From Melioribacteraceae bacterium (GTDB lineage: Bacteria; Bacteroidota; Ignavibacteria; Ignavibacteriales; Melioribacteraceae): a DNA stretch of 64,000 nt. Location: assembly GCA_011525875.1 (NCBI GenBank), contig WYBN01000010.1:124001-188000 (forward strand), given 5' to 3'. Of this stretch, positions 35,703-46,700 are shown piece by piece (position 1 is the stretch's first letter; every line of letters begins with the position of its first letter). The position numbers and the translations under genes are program-made. A model generated the notes under the pieces. It worked only from the letters and a program-made list of their open reading frames with translations, had not been told where the DNA came from and did no database searches.

Positions 35703-36739
35703 TATAGAATCAACATGGCATCGCCGTAGCTGAGCAGGCGATATTTATCTTTAATTGCCTTTTTATATGCTTTCATAACAAAGTCATATCCGCCGAATGC
35801 AGCTGTCAGCATCAAAAGAGTTGATTCAGGAGCGTGGAAATTTGTAATCAGCTTTTTAGTAATCTTAAAATCGTATGATGGGAAAATAAATTTATCCGTC
35901 CAGCCTGAGTTCGGTTTTACAAATCCTTCCGAAGTTACGCTGGTCTCTAAAGCCCGCGTAGAAGAAGTGCCAATTACAAAAACATTGTTCTTTGACAATA
36001 ATGCTTTGTTGATGATGTCTGCAGATTCCTGTGGAATGTGATAGTATTCCGAATCCATTTTGTGCTTTGTTAAATCTTCCACTTCAACCGCTCTAAATGT
36101 TCCAAGCCCAATATGAAGTATAACCGTAGCTATCTTTACGCCCTTTTTTTGTATCTTTTTTAAAAGAGCCGGGGTGAAATGCAAAGCCGCAGTGGGCGCT
36201 GCAACAGATCCGTCCACTTTAGCAAATATTGTTTGATACGATTCCTTATCTTCAGGAATTGCATCCCTTTTGATGTAAGGCGGCAGCGGGGTTATTCCAA
36301 TTTTTTCAATTGCTTCAAAAATATTTCCGGCGTCGGGATTAAATCTGACGGTTCTTCCTCGTGAAGTTGTGTTATCAATTACTTCGCACCAAAGATTGTC
36401 GTTAAAGTAAATCCTATTGCCAATGCGAACTTTACGGGCAGGGTCCACAATAACATCCCAAATGTTTTCGTCTTTGTTCAACTCTCGTAAAACAAAAACT
36501 TCAATCTTTGCGTTAGTTCTTTCCTTTTTGCCGAAAAGGCGAGCCTGCATCACTTTGGTTTCGTTTACAACCAGCACATCACCCTTTTCCATGTAGTCGA
36601 TTATATCAGAGAATTTTTTCTCTGCAATAGATTCGTTTTTTTTGTCAAGCACCATTAGTTTTGCGCTGTCTCGCGGTGACGCCGGATATTTAGCAATCAA
36701 ATTTTTAGGCAGATTGTATTTAAAATCTGAAAGTTTCAT
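35702..36739 (-). CDS. queA: tRNA preQ1(34) S-adenosylmethionine ribosyltransferase-isomerase QueA
   Basis: Transfers the ribosyl part of SAM to preQ1 in tRNA to make epoxyqueuosine. Family motifs are LIAKYPASPRDSAKLMVL, DVLVVNETKVMQARLFG, ITPLPPYIK, VAAPTAALHFT, and TNFHAPESTLLMLTAAFGG. The 345-residue length is standard. It is followed by ispD with a TAATG overlap. No other queuosine gene is in the window. Confidence 0.97.
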   Translation of the reverse strand: MKLSDFKYNLPKNLIAKYPASPRDSAKLMVLDKKNESIAEKKFSDIIDYMEKGDVLVVNETKVMQARLFGKKERTNAKIEVFVLRELNKDENIWDVIVDPARKVRIGNRIYFNDNLWCEVIDNTTSRGRTVRFNPDAGNIFEAIEKIGITPLPPYIKRDAIPEDKESYQTIFAKVDGSVAAPTAALHFTPALLKKIQKKGVKIATVILHIGLGTFRAVEVEDLTKHKMDSEYYHIPQESADIINKALLSKNNVFVIGTSSTRALETSVTSEGFVKPNSGWTDKFIFPSYDFKITKKLITNFHAPESTLLMLTAAFGGYDFVMKAYKKAIKDKYRLLSYGDAMLIL

Positions 36740-36765
36740 TTATTCTCCTGTCCAAATTTTTTAAT

Positions 36766-36791
36766 TGGCTGCGGAAAGGAGTTCCCGCAGC
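36766..36791 (-). terminator. GC-rich hairpin after ppdK
   Basis: An 8-bp stem GGCTGCGG (36766-36773) with CCGCAGCC (36784-36791) and a 10-nt loop, in the 67-nt gap between ppdK and queA, 16 nt past the ppdK stop. The minus-strand tail is AATTAAAAAATTT rather than a T run, so termination is plausible but not certain. Confidence 0.5.
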
Positions 36792-36806
36792 CTCAAATTA
36801 AATTTA

Positions 36807-39572
36807 TTATTTCTTCTTTTTATTAACTGATTTAGATTTTTTAGAGTTCATCAAAGCGGATCGCGCGGCAGCCAGTCTTGCGATAGGAACTCTAAATGGA
36901 GAACAGCTTACATAATTTAATCCTATTTTATGACAGAATTCAATCGATGTCGGTTCGCCTCCGTGTTCGCCGCATATACCCAATTTAATATCCGGACGTG
37001 TTGATCTTCCGCGTTTGCATGCAATTTCCATTAATTCTCCAACAGTAGGTTGATCAATCTGCTGGAATGGATCGAATTTTAAAATTTTCTTATCAAGATA
37101 GTCGCCAAGAAAACCACCTATGTCGTCCCGGCTGAATCCAAATGTCATCTGCGTAAGGTCATTTGTGCCAAACGAGAAGAACTGCGCATATTTAGCTATC
37201 TTATTGGCGGCTAAAGCTGCTCTTGGAATCTCTATCATTGTGCCAATTAAGTGAGGTATCTTTTTCATCCCGTATTTCTTGCATACTTCTGGATAAACCT
37301 TATTGAAAATTTCATACTGATGAGCAAGTTCTGTTTCAATGCAGGTAACAGGAATCATTATTTCGGGGAAGGCTTTTTTGCCTTCTTGCAGAAGTTCAGC
37401 GGCGGCTTCAAAAATAGCTCTTATCTGCATCTCGGTAATTTCAGGATAGGTTATTCCGAGACGAACGCCTCTATGTCCCATCATCGGGTTTACTTCGTGC
37501 AGTTTGTTTGCTCTTTCTTCAAATTCTTCTTCGCTTATATTTAATGCCAGCGAAAGTTTCTTTCTTTCTTCAAGTTTATTCGGAACGAATTCATGCAAAG
37601 GCGGGTCAAGAGTTCTGAAAGTAACAGGATATCCGTCCATTGCAGCAAGAGTTCCTTTTACATCTTTCTTTACGTAAGGGAAAAGGTCATTCAAAGCTGC
37701 ACGCCGTTCAGCCTCATTTGAGGCAATGATCATTTTCCGAAGATGAAAAAGAGGTTCTTCGCTTCCTTTTCCGTAAAACATGTGTTCTGTCCTGAAAAGT
37801 CCTATACCCTCGGCACCAAACTGGCGCGCCTTCAAAGCATCTTCTGGAGTATCCGCATTTGTTCTGACTTTCAATTTGCGGTATTTATCAACCAAGGTTA
37901 GGAATTTTACGAGGTCTTTATTTTCAGCAGCGCTTACTGTTTGCAAATCCCCTTTATAAACTTTGCCTTTAGTTCCGTTCAATGAAATCCAGTCGCCTTC
38001 TTTTAACACTTCGCCCTTGAAATTGATTGTCCTCGAACTCCAGTCAATCTTTATATCTGCAGCGCCGACAATACAACATTTCCCCCATCCGCGAGCGACG
38101 AGTGCAGCATGAGAAGTCATTCCTCCGCGCGCAGTAAGTATAGCCTGTGCGGCTCGCATTCCTTCAATATCTTCAGGATTAGTTTCTTCTCTAACGAGAA
38201 TGACTTTTGCGTTTGGATTTTGCTTGACTTTTTCAACAGCATCATTCGCAGTTAAAACTATTTGCCCCTTAGCGCCGCCCGGGCCTGCAGGCAAACCCTT
38301 ACAGAGAACAAAAGCGGTTTCCTCTTCTTTCGGGTCGAGAAGTGGGAACAGCAATTCTTCAAGCTGATAAGGCTGTACTCTTAAAACCGCAGTTTTTTCT
38401 TCAATCAGTTTTTCTTTGAGCATATCAAGCGCCATTTTAACCGCTGCGGTTCCATTTCTCTTACCGACACGGCATTGCAGCATGAAAAGTTTGCCTTCTT
38501 GAATGGTAAACTCGATATCGAGCATATCTTTGTAGTGTTTTTCTAAAGAGCGCTGGATTTTATCAAGCTCCTTATATGTTTTAGGCATTGCTTCTTCAAG
38601 TGATATCATGTGGCTGGTATGTTCGGATTTGCCGACTTCGTTTATCGGATTCGGGGTTCGAATACCCGCTACAACGTCTTCGCCCTGTGCGTTAACAAGC
38701 CATTCGCCGTAGAAATAGTTCTCGCCAGTAGCTGGATTGCGTGTAAAAGCAACTCCCGTTGCCGAATGATCGCCCATATTTCCGAATACCATTGATTGAA
38801 CGTTAACGGCAGTTCCCCATTCATCAGGTATGCCTTCAATTCTTCTATATGATATTGCGCGTTTGCCCATCCAGCTTTGGAATACTGCTCCGATTGCGCC
38901 CCATAATTGCTCCATGGCATTTTCTGGGAAAGGTTTTCCTAAGACTTTATGCACTTTCTCTTTATAAATTTCTACTAATTCCTTTAAATCATCAGCAGTT
39001 AAATCCGTATCACTTTTATAACCTTTAGCATCTTTCATTTTGTGCAACTCATGTTCGAGCTGAGCGCGGACTCCTTTGCCTTCTGCCGGTTCGACTCCGG
39101 CGGCTTTTTCCATAACAACGTCAGAATACATTTGGATCAAACGGCGCTGAGAATCGTAAACAAAACGGGGATTGCCCGTTTTCTTAATTAAACCTTCTCT
39201 GGTTACATTATTCAATCCAACGTTAAGAACAGTTTCCATCATTCCGGGCATAGAGCTGCGCGCGCCGGAGCGAATAGAAAGCAACAACGGATTTTCTTTG
39301 TCGTCAAATTTTGCTTCCATTTCCTTTTCAACTTTTTGAAGAGCTTTCAATACTTGTTCTTTCAATTCTTTGGGATATTTCTTTTTGTTCTCGTAGTATG
39401 CGGTGCAGACTTCAGTAGTAATAGTAAATCCGGCGGGAACCGGTAAACCAATATTAACCATTTCTGCGAGATTCGCACCCTTTCCTCCTAAAAGATTTTT
39501 CATATCCGCTTTTCCATCGGCTTTCTTGCCTCCGAAATAATATACATATTTAGGTGTTTTTTTAGCTGCCAT
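36807..39572 (-). CDS. ppdK: Pyruvate, phosphate dikinase
   Basis: Interconverts pyruvate + ATP + Pi and PEP + AMP + PPi. The N-terminal ATP-grasp domain starts KYVYYFGGKKADGKADMKNL with LLGGKGANLAEM. The swivelling domain carries the phosphorylated His in ARGGMTSHAALVARGWGKCC. The C-terminal PEP/pyruvate TIM barrel has FRTEHMF, GTNDLTQMTFG and the catalytic-Cys region LGICGEHGG. The C-terminal tail is Lys-rich. 921 residues, normal. It lies downstream of lpxK but likely forms its own highly expressed unit. Confidence 0.97.
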   Translation of the reverse strand: MAAKKTPKYVYYFGGKKADGKADMKNLLGGKGANLAEMVNIGLPVPAGFTITTEVCTAYYENKKKYPKELKEQVLKALQKVEKEMEAKFDDKENPLLLSIRSGARSSMPGMMETVLNVGLNNVTREGLIKKTGNPRFVYDSQRRLIQMYSDVVMEKAAGVEPAEGKGVRAQLEHELHKMKDAKGYKSDTDLTADDLKELVEIYKEKVHKVLGKPFPENAMEQLWGAIGAVFQSWMGKRAISYRRIEGIPDEWGTAVNVQSMVFGNMGDHSATGVAFTRNPATGENYFYGEWLVNAQGEDVVAGIRTPNPINEVGKSEHTSHMISLEEAMPKTYKELDKIQRSLEKHYKDMLDIEFTIQEGKLFMLQCRVGKRNGTAAVKMALDMLKEKLIEEKTAVLRVQPYQLEELLFPLLDPKEEETAFVLCKGLPAGPGGAKGQIVLTANDAVEKVKQNPNAKVILVREETNPEDIEGMRAAQAILTARGGMTSHAALVARGWGKCCIVGAADIKIDWSSRTINFKGEVLKEGDWISLNGTKGKVYKGDLQTVSAAENKDLVKFLTLVDKYRKLKVRTNADTPEDALKARQFGAEGIGLFRTEHMFYGKGSEEPLFHLRKMIIASNEAERRAALNDLFPYVKKDVKGTLAAMDGYPVTFRTLDPPLHEFVPNKLEERKKLSLALNISEEEFEERANKLHEVNPMMGHRGVRLGITYPEITEMQIRAIFEAAAELLQEGKKAFPEIMIPVTCIETELAHQYEIFNKVYPEVCKKYGMKKIPHLIGTMIEIPRAALAANKIAKYAQFFSFGTNDLTQMTFGFSRDDIGGFLGDYLDKKILKFDPFQQIDQPTVGELMEIACKRGRSTRPDIKLGICGEHGGEPTSIEFCHKIGLNYVSCSPFRVPIARLAAARSALMNSKKSKSVNKKKK

Positions 39573-39591
39573 TAAATGACCTCCATGCTGA

Positions 39592-40647
39592 TTATTGTTT
39601 TCCGTTTGGTTTATTAAATAAATTCAAAATTTCATCATCAAATTTTTGCTGATGTTCAATCTTCAATTCTATCTTAAGAAAGTAAATGTCAATATCGTCA
39701 AGCTCTTTAGAGTAATGCGTAAGTTTTACGGCATCCTTTTGAGTCGTCAAAACCGAAAATGAATTTGTTTCATAAAATTTCTTGCGTATTAACTGAATCT
39801 CTTTGTTGTTGTAGTCTTTATGATCATTAAAAAGGATTTTATTTTTTATATCAATGCTGTTCTGTTCCAGAATATTAAGGAACGAATATGGTCTTGCTAT
39901 TCCGCAGACGACCAAGCTTTTTTGTCCTTCAAATTCTCTCATAGAAAAGTATTGATGAGTCTTTAAATCATAGATTCCTGTGGCTTCGTAATGGGCATTA
40001 AAGACTTTTTTGCCTGAAAAGGCATTCTGTATTTTATCCGGCAGCTCCGCTTTGTCGGAAAATTTCCGGTTGATAATTATCAAATCGGCTCGTCTAATTC
40101 CCTGGAATGATTCTCGCATTAAGCCTGCAGGCAGAAGTCCGTGCTCAAAATTGGCATTGTTTAATAAAAATCTTTGGTCGAAAATCAGAATATTTAAGTC
40201 TCTGTAAATCCATCTATGCTGAAATGCATCATCAAGGACGATAACCTCGATATCACTAACGTCATTAATCAACCGTTTAGCGCCTTCAACACGGCGTTCT
40301 GCAACAGCAGAAGGGACGCGGCATTCGTCAGCAAGAAGAAAAACTTCATCGCCGCATTCTTCAACCGGTTTTATTTTCCCTAAGCCGTCACTTACAAGTA
40401 AATATCCTTTAGTTTTTCTGCCGTAGCCTCTGCTAAGAATACCAACTCTGATGTTATTCGATTTCAATAAATTAACTACATTTATGACCGTAGGCGTTTT
40501 GCCAGATCCGCCGACGGTTAGGTTTCCTATCGATATTATTTTTCTTTTAATCTTCTGTTCCTTAAAGATTCTTTTATCAAACAGAAAATTTCTCGAGGCA
40601 GTAATAAGCCGGTAAATAAATGCAAATGGGCTTAATAATATTTTCAT
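39592..40647 (-). CDS. lpxK: Tetraacyldisaccharide 4'-kinase LpxK
   Basis: Phosphorylates the lipid A disaccharide at the 4' position, using ATP. ATG 40647 is chosen because it gives the usual N-terminal membrane segment MKILLSPFAFIYRLITAS and lies 4 nt after the acyltransferase stop; the longer frame from 40749 would overlap that gene by about 100 nt. Walker A is in SIGNLTVGGSGKTP, with GYGRKTKGYLLVSDG and VIVLDDAFQHR following. 351 residues. Part of an lpxB-acyltransferase-lpxK operon. Confidence 0.93.
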   Translation of the reverse strand: MKILLSPFAFIYRLITASRNFLFDKRIFKEQKIKRKIISIGNLTVGGSGKTPTVINVVNLLKSNNIRVGILSRGYGRKTKGYLLVSDGLGKIKPVEECGDEVFLLADECRVPSAVAERRVEGAKRLINDVSDIEVIVLDDAFQHRWIYRDLNILIFDQRFLLNNANFEHGLLPAGLMRESFQGIRRADLIIINRKFSDKAELPDKIQNAFSGKKVFNAHYEATGIYDLKTHQYFSMREFEGQKSLVVCGIARPYSFLNILEQNSIDIKNKILFNDHKDYNNKEIQLIRKKFYETNSFSVLTTQKDAVKLTHYSKELDDIDIYFLKIELKIEHQQKFDDEILNLFNKPNGKQ

Positions 40648-40651
40648 TTTG

Positions 40652-41311
40652 TTAATCAAAGTTCTGCGCCTCCAGATGAATTTTATATAATTCCATTTCA
40701 GACTTTTTGATAATCTCCGAGATTCTATTCCTATCTTCGGTGCTTTCAAAAAGCAAAGGTTCCGAGAAAATCACGTTTACCCTGCTGAAAAATTTTGGAA
40801 TTATAAAACTATCCCAGCTTTTTAATACTCTTTTCTTTTCGTATCCCACGCCGATAAAAACCACTCGATAATTATTCCTAACAGCCATTACGATTGCGCC
40901 GGGTTTCAGTTTGAACGGCGGACCCGTCGGACCGTCTGGAGTTATCAATAATGATTTATTCTCATCAATTTTGCGCTGCATTTTATCCATAGCTTCTTTG
41001 CCGCCATCATTGCTTGAACCGCGGACTATATCGTAACCCCAGAATTTCAACAAATCCGCCAGAAGTTTTCCGTCCTTACTTTTACTAACAAGAGCCGTGA
41101 AATTAAAATTCCTAAAAATGTACCAAGGAACAAGCATAGACCCGTGCCAGAAGCATATTATAAGCTGTTCGGACCCCCTTAGTAATGTTTCAATTCCTTC
41201 AAAATTTTTTTTGTTTATTCTTAAACTCCTGCAGAGAAGTGTAACAATAAATTTTAGCGTAAAGCCCGCTATTAAATGTAATATAACTTTGCTTGTTTTA
41301 GTCATTTGCAC
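40652..41311 (-). CDS. Lysophospholipid/lipid A acyltransferase-like protein (DUF374)
   Basis: A 219-residue membrane-associated acyltransferase homologue. DUF374 features are ICFWHGSMLVPWY, LVSKSKDGKLLADLLKFWGY, VRGSSNDGGKEAM and LLITPDGPTGPPF. It lies between lpxB and lpxK (3 and 4 nt away), so it very likely acylates lipid A or its Kdo-bearing precursor in place of LpxL. A second ATG two codons later is equally possible as start. Confidence 0.88.
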   Translation of the reverse strand: MQMTKTSKVILHLIAGFTLKFIVTLLCRSLRINKKNFEGIETLLRGSEQLIICFWHGSMLVPWYIFRNFNFTALVSKSKDGKLLADLLKFWGYDIVRGSSNDGGKEAMDKMQRKIDENKSLLITPDGPTGPPFKLKPGAIVMAVRNNYRVVFIGVGYEKKRVLKSWDSFIIPKFFSRVNVIFSEPLLFESTEDRNRISEIIKKSEMELYKIHLEAQNFD

Positions 41312-41314
41312 TAA

Positions 41315-42436
41315 TTAATTACACACAATTTCAGCTGCCCGCCGAGACGCTCCAGGTTCCCCCAGCTTTTCCATAATTAGGCGGAATTTATTTTTCATAG
41401 TTATCAATTCATTTTTATTGGATAGAATATTTCTGCACCCTTCAAAAAGAGTTGTTTCGTTTACGTCGTGTTGTAAAAATTCTTGCACTACTTTTTCCCC
41501 AGCGATTATATTCGGCATAGCAATTGAATTTAGATTTATTAACTTCTTGCCGATTGCATGGGTAAGCGACGAGGTCTTGTAAACAACTGCAAAAGGCAGC
41601 GATAGCAATGACGCTTCCAGAGTTGAAGTTCCGGATTTTATTATGCCGAAATACGAATGTTTCATTAAATCGTAGGTGTAATCCTTTATTATTTTAAACT
41701 CATGATTTTTCAAATAAACATTAAATACATTCTCATCAATGTTATTCGAGCATGCAACAACATTCTGTAAATTGAATTCGGCACTAAGGTTTGATGCCGC
41801 TTTAATTACTTCCGGAAATATTCTTCTTATCTCATTAGACCGGCTTCCAGGCATAAGCAATAGTATCTCTTTATTCTTATCTAAATCAAATTTATCAAAC
41901 AATTTTTCCCGGGGAATAAATTCATGATTTATTATTCTTTCTATCAGAGGATGTCCTACATAACTGACAGTCAAACCATGCGAGGAGTAAAAATCTTTCT
42001 CAAAAGGGAATACAACAATCATCTCGTCTACAATGTTCTTAATTTTTTTTATTCTGTTCTTTCCCCAAGCCCAAATCTGTGGTGAAATGTAGTATATCAC
42101 TTTCAGTCCGAGTTTTTTAGCTTTCGCGCCAAAATTTAAATTGAACCCCGGATAATCAATCAGCACAATTTTTTCAATTCCTTCATTGGCAATGAGTTCC
42201 AATAGTCTTTTCCGGACTTTCAAAATGAAAGGCAGATGCTTAACAACCTCGGTAAAGCCAAGAAATGCTAAATCTTTAATATGAAATGCAACTTTCATTC
42301 CTTCAGCTTCCATTTTGTCGCCGCCAATGCCGAATATTTTTGTCTCCGGCATTATTCCTTTAATCTCTCGCATCAGTGAAGCCCCGTGCAAATCGCCTGA
42401 AGCTTCTCCGGCAATTATCATTAATTTGTTTTTCAA
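41315..42436 (-). CDS. lpxB: Lipid-A-disaccharide synthase
   Basis: Joins UDP-diacylglucosamine and lipid X to form the lipid A disaccharide. A GT19 enzyme of 373 residues with LMIIAGEASGDLHGASLM, KIFGIGGDKMEAEGM, YYISPQIWAWGKNRI, LLLMPGSRSNEIRRIFP and IIKSGTSTLEASLL. It overlaps the upstream methyltransferase by 4 nt and leads directly into the acyltransferase and lpxK. Confidence 0.97.
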   Translation of the reverse strand: MKNKLMIIAGEASGDLHGASLMREIKGIMPETKIFGIGGDKMEAEGMKVAFHIKDLAFLGFTEVVKHLPFILKVRKRLLELIANEGIEKIVLIDYPGFNLNFGAKAKKLGLKVIYYISPQIWAWGKNRIKKIKNIVDEMIVVFPFEKDFYSSHGLTVSYVGHPLIERIINHEFIPREKLFDKFDLDKNKEILLLMPGSRSNEIRRIFPEVIKAASNLSAEFNLQNVVACSNNIDENVFNVYLKNHEFKIIKDYTYDLMKHSYFGIIKSGTSTLEASLLSLPFAVVYKTSSLTHAIGKKLINLNSIAMPNIIAGEKVVQEFLQHDVNETTLFEGCRNILSNKNELITMKNKFRLIMEKLGEPGASRRAAEIVCN

Positions 42437-43020
42437 ATTCTTAGAATATATGTAAGTATAATTATAATAGTTATAACCGTAATAGCCTGTAATGTTCTCC
42501 TCTCAGATTTTAAACCGGCTTTCGGCCGGAACTCCTGTTCGTTCGAATCCTCTGAAATATACGGATTCAAACTCGGAACAAACTTTGGAACCGATTTCTT
42601 ATACTTTATATACTTATCGCCAAAAGTCTTAATAAGAAATTCTTCCTCTTCCTTAACAATCAGGTAATATTGGAACGAAAAAAATAATACGGCAATTATT
42701 GGCAGATAAGGAGTTAATGCCATTGACATAACCCCGATACCTGTATAGATCAGAATGTTACCTAAATATAAAGGGTTTCTTGTATGTGCGAAAGCTCCGC
42801 TAACAATTAATTTCTTTGCGCCTACTGTAGAAGTTGTTCTTGTAGAACTACCGGCATAAGAGACGCCCCAAAACCTCATTAACTCGCCGGTTAGAACCAA
42901 CAAAAACCCGATAACTATGCTTAGTAGCGAGGGTTCTTGAAATACCAGCATAATGATTATAAACGGCACCGGAGTATAACTCCTGTATTTGAATAGTAAT
43001 GCTCCTGCTCTATTCTTCAT
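42433..43020 (-). CDS. Isoprenylcysteine carboxyl methyltransferase-like membrane protein
   Basis: A 195-residue protein with about five membrane helices and the ICMT/PEMT family C-terminal signature GAFAHTRNPLYLGNILIYTG followed by EEEEFLIKTFGDKYIKYKKSVPKFVP, which binds SAM in relatives. The substrate in bacteria is unknown; it may methylate a lipid. Its stop overlaps lpxB by 4 nt, linking it to the lipid A operon. Confidence 0.8.
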   Translation of the reverse strand: MKNRAGALLFKYRSYTPVPFIIIMLVFQEPSLLSIVIGFLLVLTGELMRFWGVSYAGSSTRTTSTVGAKKLIVSGAFAHTRNPLYLGNILIYTGIGVMSMALTPYLPIIAVLFFSFQYYLIVKEEEEFLIKTFGDKYIKYKKSVPKFVPSLNPYISEDSNEQEFRPKAGLKSERRTLQAITVITIIIILTYILRI

Positions 43021-43026
43021 AGTAGT

Positions 43027-43755
43027 TTAACCTAGTTGATAAATATCTTTTCTCTTTAATACGGCTTGATGTCTTTTCTTCAATTTTTTCTTTGATATTA
43101 GTTCGTCCAATTTTTTAATAACATCGCCGAGATCATTAAAAGGGTAATATGAAATTCTGTTTGTTTCGCAAAACCTAAGAAGAGAATTTTTTGCGAAAAT
43201 AAAATCTGCAAACTGAGCCGGGCATGTGTCTGAGTAACCATCTCCGATATACACAGTGAAGTCTGAATCGGCGCTGTGATTTATGATATGGTTTCTTTTA
43301 CAGTTGGCGCATCTCTTACATTCCCCGTCAGTATACGGAAACTTCGGCAGCATTCTGCCGTCATCAGAAAAACCAAGCTTATTTGAATACACCTTTAATC
43401 CGTCAATGCTGTGAAGCGAAAGAAATTTATCAATATAAAAATCAAGTCCGTCGCTAAGGACGTACATGTCAATTGAATTTTGCAAGCAGAATTTTCTAAG
43501 AGGATTAAAATATTCGTCAATTTCAATTCTAGAGAGAAAATCATCAAAAAGCTCATGATCCAAATATTTAATTGTGCCGCATAGCTGAATCCAGGATTCA
43601 ACTGAATTGATCTCTTCATTGATCCACCTTTGAACAATTCTATTGGCTTCAGCCGCATCGCCGAATTTTAAAAACATATTTTCGCCGATATCCTGTCGAG
43701 TGATAGTTCCGTCAAAGTCGATAAATACTTTAAATAAATTTTTTTCTAAGGTCAT
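43027..43755 (-). CDS. HAD-IB phosphatase, MtnX-like
   Basis: A 242-residue HAD hydrolase. Motif I is VFIDFDGTITRQD, motif II is MYVLSDGLDFYI, and motif III/IV is YIGDGYSDTCPAQFAD. The cysteine cluster GECKRCANCKRN is characteristic of MtnX-like and related phosphatases. MtnX dephosphorylates an intermediate of methionine salvage, but no other salvage gene is nearby, so the substrate is open. It overlaps smc by 4 nt. Confidence 0.82.
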   Translation of the reverse strand: MTLEKNLFKVFIDFDGTITRQDIGENMFLKFGDAAEANRIVQRWINEEINSVESWIQLCGTIKYLDHELFDDFLSRIEIDEYFNPLRKFCLQNSIDMYVLSDGLDFYIDKFLSLHSIDGLKVYSNKLGFSDDGRMLPKFPYTDGECKRCANCKRNHIINHSADSDFTVYIGDGYSDTCPAQFADFIFAKNSLLRFCETNRISYYPFNDLGDVIKKLDELISKKKLKKRHQAVLKRKDIYQLG

Positions 43756-46700
43756 TCGCTGTTCTGTACATCAAGTTGATCGTTAAATTGAACCCCGGCA
43801 ATTTTTGAAATACCTTCTTCCTGCATAGTTACCCCGTACATATTCTCCGCAGCAATCATAGTTCGTTTATTATGAGTAATAATTATAAACTGAGTGTCAT
43901 TGCTGAATTCTTTCAGCAGCCTGGTAAATCTGTCAATGTTGGCGTCGTCAAGAGGTGCGTCAACTTCATCTAAGATGCAGAACGGTGAAGGCTTTACTAA
44001 GTAAATAGCAAAAAGCAGGGCTGTTGCCGTTAAGGTTTTTTCGCCGCCCGAAAGAAGTTCGATAGAAGTCGGGCGTTTGCCCTTGGGTTTAGCGACGATT
44101 TCAATTTTGGCTTCGAGCGGATCAACGCCTTCTTGCAAAAGCAAATCTACCTCGTCGCCGGGATCAAATAACGTCCTGAATATTTTTATGAAGTTTTCTT
44201 TTATCTTTTCAAAAGTTTCGATAAATAATCTCTCAGCCGACTCGTTTATTTCATTTATAGTTTTGATTAGATCTTTTTCCGATTCGATCAAATCGTCGCG
44301 CTGTTTCAACAGAAACTGAAGACGTTCATTTTCTTCCTCGTACTCGGAATAGGCGAGCAGATTAATAGGCCCAAGCTCCTTAAGCTTTTGCTTATAGTCG
44401 TGCACTTCGCCGGCAAGTTCAGTTAAGTTAAATATTTCGGCGTCTTCAAACTCTTTTAGTTCAAGGTCGAAATCGTATTCGTCTTTTATATGATGAAGAA
44501 CATTTTCGCGGCGCATGCTTAACTCATTAATCTTTAAATCAACATCGTGCATTTTATCAGAACAGTTCTGCCTTTCGTTTCTATGACTGCTTAGCTCGTT
44601 TTCAAATTTCAGCGCCTCTTCTTTAATAGATTTCAACCTATTAGCAATTTCATCTTCCTGAACAAACAAAGCTTTTCGTAATTCATCAATTTCATTGTAC
44701 TTACTCTGGTTGCTGGTTATTTCTTCTTCAGCGGCAAGTAATTCGCCGTTGGAGCTTTCAATTTCATTTTCGCGCTTAGCAATAGTATCAAGGATTTTTA
44801 TTTTCGCTTGTTCATGCCGGGTATTTTCATTTTCTGTATTTTGCAGGGCTCCCAGCAGTCTTTCCAATTCAACTTTCTCTTTATTAACCTCATCAAGAAG
44901 CGAGTCATAATCGTGTTGAATATGCCTGGTTTCAATTTCACATTTCTTAGCAGATTCATTGGTTGCAATTTCATCGGAAAGAATATTATCCAGCTCGGCG
45001 CCTGCCACAGAAATTTCTTTGTCAATATTGGTCGATTCAATTGCAAGCATTTGGATTTTTTTCTGGGCATTATCGATTTCTTCAGAATACTTGTTCTTTT
45101 CGAATTCAAACTGAGATATTTGTTTTTCAATATTGTTTATCTCGTTAATTAAAGTTCTGCCCTGGTCGGAAATGTTCTTCAAGTCTATAGAGTTTATCTT
45201 CTCTTCTGTTGAACTAATTTCGGAGATAATATTATTAAGCTCCTTTTCATAGGAAGGGAAATTCAGCTTTAATTCTTCGAGAAGTTTTTTGCGGCCGAAA
45301 AATGTTTCGTCTAATTTTGGAAGAGAGCCCGCTTCGATAATTCCGTTGTTTTGAACTAGATCGCCGTTTAATGTTACAAAAGCAAACGAGGGATAATGAT
45401 TGGCAAGCTTTACTGCAGTATCAAGATTATAAGTGACAACGGTGGATCTCAAAACTTTTGTGAAATACGGCTCCCATTTCTTTTCTGCTTGGACCAGGTT
45501 ATAAGCCCAGTCAATAAAATCGGTTTCTTTTTGTACTTTTCTTATTTTACGGTTAAAAGAGAAGTCGTATAATTTTTCTATTAACGATTTATTGTCGCCA
45601 TTCTGTTGTTTAAGCAAAAAGAAAGAAGCTTTGCCAAGTTCATTTTCTTCAAGATATTTTACTGCTTTCAATAGAACATCAGTGTTTTCAATTAATATAT
45701 TATTTAATACATTTTTTAATGCCGCATCTAAGGCGAAACGGTATTTTTCATCGGTATTCCCGACATCAGCAAAAAGAGTTTTATCGCTGCTTTCCCAGTC
45801 GCTGTTTGCAATTAATGATTTTGAGGCGTTCGAAACCCCTTCTAGATTTGCAATCAATGTTTGAAGTAGTTCAATTTTATTTCTCAAACCGCTTAGAATA
45901 TTTTTCTGATCAAGTTCTTTCTGTTTTAGCGCATTCAACTGCCTTTCCAGATTTTGTTTTTCAAGCTGTTTGCGCGCAAGTAGTGCATCAGATTCATTTA
46001 AACTTTTTTGTGCTGCTTCTTTTTCAAGATTCAAATCTTCGAGATACCCAACCGTCTTTGCAATATTACTTGTGGTTTTCTGAATAAAACCGTTAAGCTT
46101 TTCTATTTCAATGTTATTCTTGCCTAATAATTCTTTTTGATTATTGATAGAGTTCTCGTAAGAGTTTATATGTTTGCTTAACTCGTTAGATTTTTCGGTT
46201 TTTAATTTCAGCTCAGCCCGTTTTTGATCCAGCATATCTTTCTTCGAACTCAATAACTGCCGGGAGTGCTCAATCTTTTCTTTTTTAACTGCAATGCTGT
46301 TATCAAACTCAAGTATTTTTTCCTTGTTATTATTTATAAATGCGTCAGTTTCAGCAAACTGATTGCGCAGCTCCGAAATTTCATCCTTATACCTTGTAAT
46401 GTTTATATTCAAAGAGCGGATACGCTCTGCTGCAACGGAAATAAGTTTTTGAAACTCGTGAAGTTTTTCAGATTCTTTATTTATTTCGAATCTTTTTTGT
46501 GTCAGTTCGTTTTCGATTGAATAAATAATATCGCGGTATTTTACCAGTTCAGTTTCAATTTCTTTTATCAGCGAATCAGTCTCGATTTTTTTCACGTCAA
46601 GAGAGTCGCTTTCAATTTGAAGCTCATTCAATTTACGGGTAAATTTTGAAAATTCTCTTTCGGCTAAATTTAATTCTTTATCGCGCAAAATCGATTGAAT